In this document: piece after piece, positions 7,103 to 13,076 of the stretch | Layout: each line of letters starts with the position of its first letter | Position numbering within the stretch: the stretch's first letter is position 1 | Source: Desulfovibrionaceae bacterium UBA6814 | Lineage (GTDB): Bacteria; Desulfobacterota; Desulfovibrionia; Desulfovibrionales; Desulfovibrionaceae | DNA: 14,300 nt | Assembly (NCBI GenBank): GCA_002452635.1 | Contig: DKEU01000277.1 | Location: forward strand, 1-14,300 | Direction of reading: 5' to 3' | Notes under the pieces: model-generated | What the model saw: only the letters and a program-made list of their open reading frames with translations | Told to the model about the DNA's origin: nothing | Databases searched by the model: none | Translations under genes and position numbers: made by a program

Positions 7103-8125
7103 ATGGCCGAGAAACTCTGGCGCGTCACCATGTCCCCGCACCTGCGCGACGGGACCAGCACGTCGAGCATCATGTGGACCGTGTTCTGCGCGCTCCTGCC
7201 CCAGCTCGGCCTGTCCGCCTGGGTGTTCGGGCCGCGGGTGCTGCTCCTGGCCGGGGTGAGCATCGGCTCCGCCCTGCTGGCCGAGTGGGCGGTGCGCAAG
7301 GCCATGGGCCGGGACAACACCGTCACCGACGGCAGCGCGGCCCTCACCGGCCTGCTCCTGGCCTACGTGCTGCCCCCCGGGGTGCCCCTGGACCTGCCCT
7401 TCTGGGGCGCGGTGTTCTCGGTGTGCATCGCCAAGCAGCTCTTCGGCGGCCTGGGCTTCAACTTCTTCAATCCCGCGCTCATGGGCCGCGCCTTCCTGGC
7501 CGTGGGCTTCCCGGTGGCCATGACCACCGCCTGGATCATGCCCCAGTTCCCGGGCTTCCTGTCCTCCCTGGCCGCGCCCGACGCGGTGGCCACCGCCACC
7601 CCGCTCTACGTGCTCAAGCACGCGGGCCTGGCGGAGTTCCTCCGGGAGTTCGGCAATTCCCGCGGCTGGGCCGCGCTCATTCTCGGCTTCCGGCCCGGCT
7701 GCATCGGCGAGACCAGCCCGGTGCTGCTGCTCCTGGGCGGGGGCTGGCTGCTCTACAAGCGCATCATCACCTGGCACGTGCCGGCCTCCATGCTGGCCGC
7801 GGTGGCGCTCCTGGCCTGGGTGTTCGGGCCGGAAGGGTGGTTCACCGGGCCGGTGCTGCCCCACCTCTTCTCGGGCGGCCTGTTCCTGGGCGCGTTCTTC
7901 ATGGCCACGGACTACGTGACCTCGCCCTCGCGCCCCAGGGCCAAGCTCATCTTCGGGGCCGGGTGCGGCGCGCTCACCATGCTCATCCGGCTCAAGGGCG
8001 GCTACCCCGAGGGCGTGTGCTACGCCATCCTGCTCATGAACTGCCTCTCCCCGGTGCTGGACGACTGGATCCGGCCCCGCCGCTTCGCCCCGCCCCTGCA
8101 ATGCGAGCCGGGGAAGAAGCCGTGA
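7103..8125 (+). CDS. rnfD: Rnf complex subunit D (membrane, covalent FMN)
   Basis: A 340-residue integral membrane subunit homologous to NqrB, part of the ion-translocating core. It has multiple hydrophobic helices and family signatures: FNFFNPALMGRAFLAVGFP, the FLGAFFMATDYVTSP segment near the C-terminus, and KGGYPEGVCYAILLMN. The expected FMN acceptor is Thr166 in D160-A-V-A-T-A-T-P-L. Compared with the usual D-x-x-(S/T)-(G/S)-A-T-P, the S/T at position 163 is Ala and position 164 is Thr; the Asp and the acceptor Thr are kept. A GGGGGTAGG ribosome-binding region overlaps the rnfC stop. The stop codon overlaps the rnfG start as GTGA. Confidence 0.95.
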   Translation: MAEKLWRVTMSPHLRDGTSTSSIMWTVFCALLPQLGLSAWVFGPRVLLLAGVSIGSALLAEWAVRKAMGRDNTVTDGSAALTGLLLAYVLPPGVPLDLPFWGAVFSVCIAKQLFGGLGFNFFNPALMGRAFLAVGFPVAMTTAWIMPQFPGFLSSLAAPDAVATATPLYVLKHAGLAEFLREFGNSRGWAALILGFRPGCIGETSPVLLLLGGGWLLYKRIITWHVPASMLAAVALLAWVFGPEGWFTGPVLPHLFSGGLFLGAFFMATDYVTSPSRPRAKLIFGAGCGALTMLIRLKGGYPEGVCYAILLMNCLSPVLDDWIRPRRFAPPLQCEPGKKP

Positions 8126-9000
8126 AGGAGTTCCTCAAGATAGCCGCCAACCTGCTGGCCATCTGCCTGGTGTCCGCCGGGCTTTTGGGCGGCATCTTCA
8201 TCCACACCGAGGCCGCGCGCCTGCGCAACGAGGAGGCGCGGCTCACCACGTCCATGCGGCGCTACCTGCCCAAGGGCGCCGAAGCCGCCTTCTCGCCCAT
8301 CCACCGCTACCTGGTGGAGGAGGCAGGGCTGGAGCCCGGGGTGGGCTACCTGTTGCCCACCAGGACGGGCCACGCCCTGCTGGTGCTGGACCCCGAGGGC
8401 AACGTGCTGCACCGGGCCGAGGTGGACGCCCCCCTGGACTCGGAGGCCGAGCGCGAGGAGGCCCTGGCCCACGTGCTGCCCGGGGCGCGCCTGCACTTCG
8501 CGGACACCTACATCCTGGCCCTGGGCCCGGACGGCAGGCGGCTGGCCTCCTTCATCTCCGGCCGCACCACCGGGTTCAAGACCTGGGTCAAGCTGCTGGT
8601 GGCCCTGGGGCCGGACAACGGGGTCCTGGGCCTGGAGGTGCTGGAGCACGAGGAGGACCCGGGCCTGGGCGCGGAGATCGAGCAGGAGTACTTCCGCAAC
8701 CAGTTCACGGGCCGCACCCTGGAGCAGTTGGCCAGGCTGGGGGTGGTGAAGCTGCCCCTGCCCGACGACTACCGCCGCTGCCTGGAGCGCTCGCGCTGGG
8801 CCGAACGCGGCCTGGACGCGGCCCAGGAACACGAGGTGTGCGCCAAGTTCGGGGGCGAGGACATCCACGCCATCACCGGGGCCACCATCTCCAGCCGCCG
8901 GGTCACGGACGGCGTGAAGCGCCTGGCCGGGGCCTTCGTGCGGCGCATGGACATGGTCACCGCCGCGGCCGCCAAGGCCGGACTGGAGCCTGCTTTCTAG
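8122..9000 (+). CDS. rnfG: Rnf complex subunit G (membrane-anchored, covalent FMN)
   Basis: A 292-residue subunit that in the family holds covalent FMN on the outer face and exchanges electrons with RnfD. One N-terminal helix (about residues 8-28) anchors it; the rest is an FMN-binding domain with VLEHEEDPGLG and the acceptor segment AITGATISS, where Thr255 is the expected FMN ester site. The residue six before that Thr, normally Asp, is His249. The protein is longer than enterobacterial RsxG (about 206 residues). The extra length lies between the anchor and the core and just before the acceptor motif (around residues 205-240). GTG 8122 was chosen because GGGGAAG precedes it and it overlaps the rnfD stop; an in-frame ATG at 8101 has no ribosome-binding site. 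No heme motif is present. Confidence 0.93.
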   Translation: MKEFLKIAANLLAICLVSAGLLGGIFIHTEAARLRNEEARLTTSMRRYLPKGAEAAFSPIHRYLVEEAGLEPGVGYLLPTRTGHALLVLDPEGNVLHRAEVDAPLDSEAEREEALAHVLPGARLHFADTYILALGPDGRRLASFISGRTTGFKTWVKLLVALGPDNGVLGLEVLEHEEDPGLGAEIEQEYFRNQFTGRTLEQLARLGVVKLPLPDDYRRCLERSRWAERGLDAAQEHEVCAKFGGEDIHAITGATISSRRVTDGVKRLAGAFVRRMDMVTAAAAKAGLEPAF

Positions 9001-9012
9001 CGGGGTGAAGGC

Positions 9013-9636
9013 ATGAGCAACGAACGCAGCTATACCCTCCTGGAGCGCCTGGGCAACGGGCTGGTCAAGGAGAACCCCATCTTCAAGCTGGCCCTGTCCA
9101 TGTGCCCGGCCGTGGCCATGACCAACTCCGTGCGCAACGGGTTCCTGCTGGGCCTGGCCGTGCTCTTCGTGCAGGTGGCCTCCAACGTCACGGTGTCCAT
9201 CCTGCGCCGGGGCATCCACGAGCGCATCCGCATCCCGGCCTACATCATCATCATCGCCACCTGGGTGAGCGTGAGCGACATGGGCCTGGCCGCCTACGCG
9301 CCGGGCTTCTACAAGGAGATCGCGCTCTACGTGAAGCTCATCGTGGTGTTCGCCATCATCATCTCGCGCCTGGAGGTCTTCGCCTCGCGCAATCCCATCC
9401 TGCCCTCGCTCTACGACGGCCTGGGCATGGGCCTGGGCTTCATGTTCGGGCTCATGCTGGTGGGCTGCTTCCGGGAGTTCCTGGGCGCGGGCACCCTGTG
9501 GGGCTTCGAGATCCTGCCCTTCAAGCCCTTCTTCTTCTGGTCCCTGCCGCCCGCCGGGTTCTTCGCCATCGGGCTCATCATGGCCCTGTTCATCTGGCTG
9601 GAGCGCAAATTCAACGCCTGGAGGGCCAAGCGATGA
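9013..9636 (+). CDS. rnfE: Rnf complex subunit E (membrane core)
   Basis: A 207-residue six-helix protein homologous to NqrD and, in inverted topology, to RnfA. Recognisable blocks are KENPIFKLALSMCPAVAMT, IHERIRIPAYIIIIATWVS, DGLGMGLGF and REFLGAGTLWGF. RnfA and RnfE together hold a [2Fe-2S] cluster in the membrane, each giving two Cys. Cys31 is the first of these. The second site, usually in a (T/V)NC segment before (G/S)RxExFA, reads V-F-A here: Phe113-Ala114. This is unusual. Cys152 (GCFREFLG) lies where Ser or Ala is usual. It starts 12 nt after rnfG behind GGGGTGA, and its stop overlaps rnfA (ATGA). Confidence 0.94.
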   Translation: MSNERSYTLLERLGNGLVKENPIFKLALSMCPAVAMTNSVRNGFLLGLAVLFVQVASNVTVSILRRGIHERIRIPAYIIIIATWVSVSDMGLAAYAPGFYKEIALYVKLIVVFAIIISRLEVFASRNPILPSLYDGLGMGLGFMFGLMLVGCFREFLGAGTLWGFEILPFKPFFFWSLPPAGFFAIGLIMALFIWLERKFNAWRAKR

Positions 9637-10577
9637 CCCGCCGCGCCCTCTCCGCCGCTCTCGCAGCCCTGCTGCTCCTGGCCCTGGCCCTGCCGGCGCA
9701 CGCCGCGGGCCTGGTGCGCGCCGGGGCCGTGGCCGACGAGCACCACATCACCCTGGAGCTGGCCGGCTCCCTGGCCGCAGGCTGGGACTGGCCGGGCAAC
9801 GTGAGCGTGACCGAGCGCGAGAGCCCGGACATCCCGCTCACGGTCACCGGGGTGGAGATATCCCCGGACCGCACCGAACTGACCCTGGCCGTGGCCGAGC
9901 CCGTGGCCGAGCAGGGGGCCTACCGGGTGGCCCTGCGCCACGTGGAGATCGGCGGCGTGGGCTCGGAGATCGAACGCTTCCTGGTGCGCAAGGGCGTGCT
10001 GGCCACGCTGCTGTCCATCGTCATCTCCGCGGCCCTCATCCAGAACTTCGTGTTCAGCCGCTACCTGGGCCTGTGCATCTTCTTCGGGGCCTCGGGCCGC
10101 AAGGAGACCGCGGTGGGCATGGGCTTCTCCTTCGGCCTGGTCATGACCCTGTCCGCGGCCTTTGTCTGGGCCATGTACAACTTCGTGCTGAGGCCCCTGC
10201 ACCTGGAGTTTTTGCAGGTGCTCACCTTCGTGGGCATCATCGCCATCTTCGTGCAGCTCCTGGACACGGTGCTGCGCAAGGTGAACCCGTTCCTGTTCAA
10301 GAAGCTGGGCGTGTACCTGGTGCTCATCACCACCAACTGCATCATCCTGGCGGTGCCGCTGATCCTGGTGGGCAACGCCTACGACCTGTGGGAGAGCCTG
10401 GCCCTGGCCATCGGCTCGGCCGCGGGCTTCGCCCTGGCCCTGTTCCTCATGGCCTGCGTGCGGGAGCGGCTGGAGCTGGCCGACGTGCCCGAGGTGTTCC
10501 GCGGCCTGCCCATCGCCTTCCTGGCCGCGGGCCTGTTCGCTTTGGCATTCCTGGGCTTCTCGGGCATGAGTTTTTAG
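9633..10577 (+). CDS. rnfA: Rnf complex subunit A with an N-terminal signal peptide and periplasmic domain
   Basis: A 314-residue protein; typical RnfA is about 190. Residues 118-314 are a normal six-helix RnfA: NFVFSRYLGLCIFFGAS (Cys148), LVLITTNCIILAV (Cys236), then ACVRERLELADVPEVFRG (Cys275) and LAFLGFSGMSF at the end. Cys148 and Cys236 are the [2Fe-2S] ligands contributed by RnfA. Ahead of this, residues 1-24 form a signal peptide (MTRR start, Leu/Ala core, AHA/A cleavage). Residues 25-116 are a beta-rich domain whose VEISPDRTELTLAVAEPV and AYRVALRHV segments recall SbsA/Big_5 Ig-like domains (pattern inference). RnfA is N-out in studied bacteria, so the extension would be periplasmic. 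ATG 9633 overlaps the rnfE stop and has GGAGGG at 9620-9625. Internal GTG codons at 9984 and 9996 could start a short form but are less likely. Confidence 0.92.
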   Translation: MTRRALSAALAALLLLALALPAHAAGLVRAGAVADEHHITLELAGSLAAGWDWPGNVSVTERESPDIPLTVTGVEISPDRTELTLAVAEPVAEQGAYRVALRHVEIGGVGSEIERFLVRKGVLATLLSIVISAALIQNFVFSRYLGLCIFFGASGRKETAVGMGFSFGLVMTLSAAFVWAMYNFVLRPLHLEFLQVLTFVGIIAIFVQLLDTVLRKVNPFLFKKLGVYLVLITTNCIILAVPLILVGNAYDLWESLALAIGSAAGFALALFLMACVRERLELADVPEVFRGLPIAFLAAGLFALAFLGFSGMSF

Positions 10578-10583
10578 GAGCGC

Positions 10584-11468
10584 ATGATGGATTTAACCCA
10601 ACTCGCCTGGACCGGACTGGCGGTGTTCGGGGCCCTGGGGCTCCTGGCCGGGGTGGCGCTGGCCCTGGCCGCGGTGCGCTGCCGGGTCGAGGTGAACCCC
10701 AAGATCGAGGCCGTGAAGCACGCGCTCATGGGCGCCAACTGCGGCGGCTGCGCCTATCCGGGCTGCGAGGCCTACGCCGAGGCCCTGGTCAACGACCCGG
10801 CGGTGCCCCCGGACCTGTGCCGGCCCGGCGGGCCCGAGGTGGCCCTGGCCGTGGCCCGCATCACCGGCAAGGAGCTGGGCTCGGCCCAGCCCATCATGGC
10901 CGTGCGCCGCTGCGTCAAGGACGAGGGCCAGGTGGCGGCGGAGCTGGCCTATTCCGGCATCCCGACCTGCCTGGCCGCCAGCCTGGCCCACGGCGGCCCC
11001 GACGCCTGCCGCTACGCCTGCATCGGCCTGGGCGACTGCGTGGCCTCCTGCCCCTTCGGGGCCATGCACCTGGAAGGCGGCATGGTCCGCATCGACCCGG
11101 AGGCCTGCACGGGCTGCGGCAACTGCGTGCGCGCCTGCCCCAAGGCCATCCTGGAGCTGGTCCCGCGCGCGGCCCGGGTGCTCACCCACTGCTCCTCCCG
11201 GGACAAGGGCAAGGAAGTCACCAGCGTGTGCCAGGCGGGCTGCATCGCCTGCGGCATGTGCGTGAAGAAGTGCCCGGCCAATGCGATTTCCATGGAAGCG
11301 GGCCGCATCAAGATCGACCACGACGCCTGCCTGGCCCATGGCCCGGCCTGCGAGGAGGTCTGCGCCGAGTCCTGTCCCCGGTCCATCCTGAGGAGGACCG
11401 GACAGGCCGCGCCGCCGGCCAAGGCCCCGCAGCCCGCAGCCGAAGCGCAGCAGACGCAGGAGGCATGA
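10584..11468 (+). CDS. rnfB: Rnf complex subunit B (multi-cluster ferredoxin acceptor)
   Basis: A 294-residue subunit that takes electrons from reduced ferredoxin and is anchored by one N-terminal helix (about residues 8-32). The conserved Fe-S domain has C53-x2-C56-x4-C61 and C79. The CRYACIGLGDCVASCPFGAM block (Cys142, 146, 152, 156) and CTGCGNCVRACP (175-185) follow. A second half has Cys203, Cys216, GCIACGMCVKKCP (220-230) and a last motif C249-x6-C256-x3-C260-x3-C264-P. This is the long, clostridial-type RnfB. The last motif departs from CxxCxxCxxxCP. The C-terminal tail is Ala/Pro/Gln-rich. ATG codons at 10584 and 10587 are both possible; spacing from GGAG (10577-10580) slightly favours 10587. 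The apbE start follows one base after the stop. Confidence 0.95.
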   Translation: MMDLTQLAWTGLAVFGALGLLAGVALALAAVRCRVEVNPKIEAVKHALMGANCGGCAYPGCEAYAEALVNDPAVPPDLCRPGGPEVALAVARITGKELGSAQPIMAVRRCVKDEGQVAAELAYSGIPTCLAASLAHGGPDACRYACIGLGDCVASCPFGAMHLEGGMVRIDPEACTGCGNCVRACPKAILELVPRAARVLTHCSSRDKGKEVTSVCQAGCIACGMCVKKCPANAISMEAGRIKIDHDACLAHGPACEEVCAESCPRSILRRTGQAAPPAKAPQPAAEAQQTQEA

Positions 11469-11469
11469 G

Positions 11470-12441
11470 ATGAACCGTCGCGACGCCCTGCGCACCATTC
11501 TGCGTATCGGGGGAGCCGGGGCCGCCCTGGCCGCGGGCTTCGGCGTGGCGCGCAGCCTGGACCACTTCGCCCTGCCCGGTCGGCAGGGCCGGCTCACGTC
11601 CGCCACCAAGCTGGGCATGGGCACCGTGGTCACCGTGAGCGCCGTGGACCCGTCCAGTTCCCGGGCCGAGGACGCCCTGGCCGCGGCCTTTGCCGAACTG
11701 GACCGGCTCACCCCCCTGCTCACCCGCTTCGACCCGGCCGCGCCCCTGGCCGTGCTGAATTCCCAGGGCCGGCTGGACGCCCCGCCCGCCTGCCTGGTGG
11801 CCGTGCTCGATGAGGCGCACCGGGCGCACCAGGCCACCAGCCGGGCCTTCGACCCCACGGTGCTGCCCCTCTTGGCCTACGTGGAGGCCGAGTGCGCCGC
11901 AGGCCGCGAGCCCGACCTGAGAGAGATTTCCGCCCGCCGCGACCTGGTGGGCCTGGACCGGGTGTCCTGGTCCGCGCGCAAGGTGGGGTTCACCCGCGCC
12001 GGCATGGCCCTGACCCTGGACGGGGTGGCCAAGGGCTTCATCGTGGACGCCATGGCCGCGGCCCTGCGCGGGGCCGGGGTGCGGCACGGCCTGGTGGACG
12101 CGGGCGGCGACATCGCCGCGTTCGGCGGCAAGGCCCAGGGCACGCCCTGGACCGTGGCCGTGCGCGACCCGGAGAACCCCGAGGCCGTGCGCGAACGCAT
12201 CGAGCTCACGGACGGGGCCTGCACCACCTCGGGCGACTACGAGGTGTACTTCGACCCGCAGCGCCGCCACCACCACATCCTGGACCCGGCCACCGGCGCG
12301 AGCCCCCACCTGGCCCACTCCGCCACCGTGGTGGCGGACACCGCGGCCCGGGCCGACGCCCTGTCCACCGCCCTCCTGGTCCTCGGCCCCGAGGGCCGCG
12401 ACCTGATCGAGCGCCAGGCCCGGCAGGCCATCCTGGGGTGA
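11470..12441 (+). CDS. apbE: FAD:protein FMN transferase
   Basis: A 323-residue exported flavin transferase that attaches FMN by phosphoester to Thr in RnfD and RnfG; its place at the end of the rnf operon matches that job. The N-terminus MNRRDALRTILR followed by a Gly/Ala-rich hydrophobic stretch looks Tat-like, as a cleaved signal or an anchor. Family motifs are all present: AFDPTVLPL, LDGVAKGFIVDAM (Asp184, Lys188), VDAGGDIAAFG, SGDYEVYF, HHILDPATG (His269, Asp272) and ADALSTALLVLG (Asp296 and Thr300, expected metal ligands). The enzyme therefore looks active. AGGAGG at 11458-11463 precedes ATG 11470. The expected lipobox Cys of many ApbE lipoproteins is absent. Confidence 0.95.
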   Translation: MNRRDALRTILRIGGAGAALAAGFGVARSLDHFALPGRQGRLTSATKLGMGTVVTVSAVDPSSSRAEDALAAAFAELDRLTPLLTRFDPAAPLAVLNSQGRLDAPPACLVAVLDEAHRAHQATSRAFDPTVLPLLAYVEAECAAGREPDLREISARRDLVGLDRVSWSARKVGFTRAGMALTLDGVAKGFIVDAMAAALRGAGVRHGLVDAGGDIAAFGGKAQGTPWTVAVRDPENPEAVRERIELTDGACTTSGDYEVYFDPQRRHHHILDPATGASPHLAHSATVVADTAARADALSTALLVLGPEGRDLIERQARQAILG

Positions 12442-12480
12442 CGCCTCTGCCCATGGTGGGGCGGGGAAGAGCGTGAAGAA

Positions 12481-12505
12481 GGGCGCATCGCGATGCGCCC
12501 CTACA
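12481..12505 (-). repeat. REP-like palindrome, copy 1
   Basis: A perfect 20-bp palindrome (12481-12500, core ATCGCGAT flanked by GGGCGC/GCGCCC) with the foot CTACA (12501-12505). Read on the minus strand this is TGTAGGGGCGC plus a hairpin, the GTAG-foot layout of REP elements. It pairs with copy 2 in inverted orientation, 41 nt away. It may also act as a 3' hairpin for the minus-strand gene. Confidence 0.75.
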
Positions 12506-12546
12506 GAAGACTGAAGAAAATCAGCGGATTGTGTCGCGGGGATTTG

Positions 12547-12580
12547 TGTAGGGGCGGATCGCGATCCGCCCTCTTTATTT
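12547..12580 (+). repeat. REP-like palindrome, copy 2, also a likely terminator for the rnf-apbE operon
   Basis: The foot TGTAG (12547-12551) leads into a perfect 20-bp palindrome (12552-12571) with the same ATCGCGAT core as copy 1. The stem pair beside the core is G/C here and C/G in copy 1. It is followed by TCTTTATTT (12572-12580), so on the plus strand it works as an intrinsic terminator between convergent genes. Confidence 0.78.
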
Positions 12581-12590
12581 CGCCGCCGGG

Positions 12591-12959
12591 CTAGTGATTC
12601 CCGCAGCCCTCGTGGCCGTGGTGGGACAGGCACACGATCTTGGAGTCGGCCAGCCTGCCCGCGGCCCAGTCGGCCACGGCCTGGCGCACCGGGCCGCTGG
12701 CCCCGCGCACCACGGCGATGCCGGCCCCGCGCAGCTTGGCCGCCGCGCCCTCGCCCATGTTCCCGCCGATGAGCAGGCCCACGCCCATGGCCTTGAGCGT
12801 GGCGGCCACGTCGGACTTGCACCCGCAGCCCGGGGGCGGGGTGAAGCTCTCTTCCCCGGACACTGCCTTGGCCTCGTCCAGGGTGAACACGGTGAAGGAC
12901 TCGCAATGCCCGAAATGTTCGTCCACCAGGCCCTGCCGGGTGGGTACCGCTATCTTCAT
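12591..12959 (-). CDS. NifX/NifB-domain iron-molybdenum cluster-binding protein
   Basis: A 122-residue protein of the dinitrogenase Fe-Mo cofactor family (NifX, the NifB C-terminal domain and stand-alone relatives). Its start, MKIAVPTRQGLVDEHFGHCESF, is typical, and GNMGEGAAAKL and ITVxRG-like IAVVRGASG complete the fold. Likely metal or cluster ligands are Cys19, Cys45 and Cys47 (PGCGCKSD), and a His/Cys-rich C-terminus (Cys110, His113, His114, His116, Cys119, His122). Stand-alone members in sulfate reducers bind Mo-Fe-S or Mo-Cu-S clusters or sit near P-loop ATPases; no such partner is in view. A strong ribosome-binding site (AGGAGGAG, minus strand, 12963-12970) precedes the ATG. It is convergent with apbE and divergent from the MFS gene. 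No nitrogenase gene is nearby, so a nitrogen-fixation role is not supported. Confidence 0.88.
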   Translation of the reverse strand: MKIAVPTRQGLVDEHFGHCESFTVFTLDEAKAVSGEESFTPPPGCGCKSDVAATLKAMGVGLLIGGNMGEGAAAKLRGAGIAVVRGASGPVRQAVADWAAGRLADSKIVCLSHHGHEGCGNH

Positions 12960-12970
12960 ACTCTCCTCCT

Positions 12971-12984
12971 GGGAAACAATTCCC
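12971..12984. promoter_or_regulatory. Small palindrome at the start of the NifX-like transcript, possible operator
   Basis: GGGAA-ACAA-TTCCC lies between the predicted -10 box and the ribosome-binding site of the minus-strand gene, covering the expected transcription start. A second overlapping inverted pair (TCCCG at 12981-12985 with CGGGA at 12996-13000) spans the -10. This could be a repressor site; it is short, so the case is weak. Confidence 0.3.
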
Positions 12985-12987
12985 GGA

Positions 12988-13015
12988 AAAGTAAGCGGGA
13001 TTTGCCGTGTGTCAA
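12988..13015 (-). promoter_or_regulatory. Sigma70-type promoter for the NifX-like gene
   Basis: On the minus strand a perfect TTGACA (13015-13010), a 16-nt spacer and TACTTT (12993-12988, 3/6). The predicted start near 12981 gives a leader of about 20 nt that holds the strong ribosome-binding site. Confidence 0.6.
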
Positions 13016-13028
13016 GGCGCGGCGGCGA

Positions 13029-13057
13029 TTGACGCGGCCCGGGCTCCCTACTAGGAT
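13029..13057 (+). promoter_or_regulatory. Sigma70-type promoter for the MFS gene
   Basis: TTGACG (13029-13034, 5/6), a 17-nt spacer and TAGGAT (13052-13057, 4/6). The predicted start near 13064 leaves only about 13 nt before the MFS ATG. The -35 box is 13 nt from the -35 of the opposite promoter, so the two are back to back. Confidence 0.55.
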
Positions 13058-13076
13058 TCCGGGCGGTTACCCCCCC

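Noticed and set aside
9984..9998. An internal GTG start giving a standard-length RnfA
   Set aside because: The upstream frame encodes a clean signal peptide and a plausible folded domain, overlaps rnfE by ATGA and has a good ribosome-binding site, so the long form is favoured. The short form is kept only as an alternative.
12591..12959. A nitrogen-fixation role for the NifX-like protein
   Set aside because: No nif structural or assembly genes are in view, and stand-alone members of this family are common in sulfate reducers with other functions.
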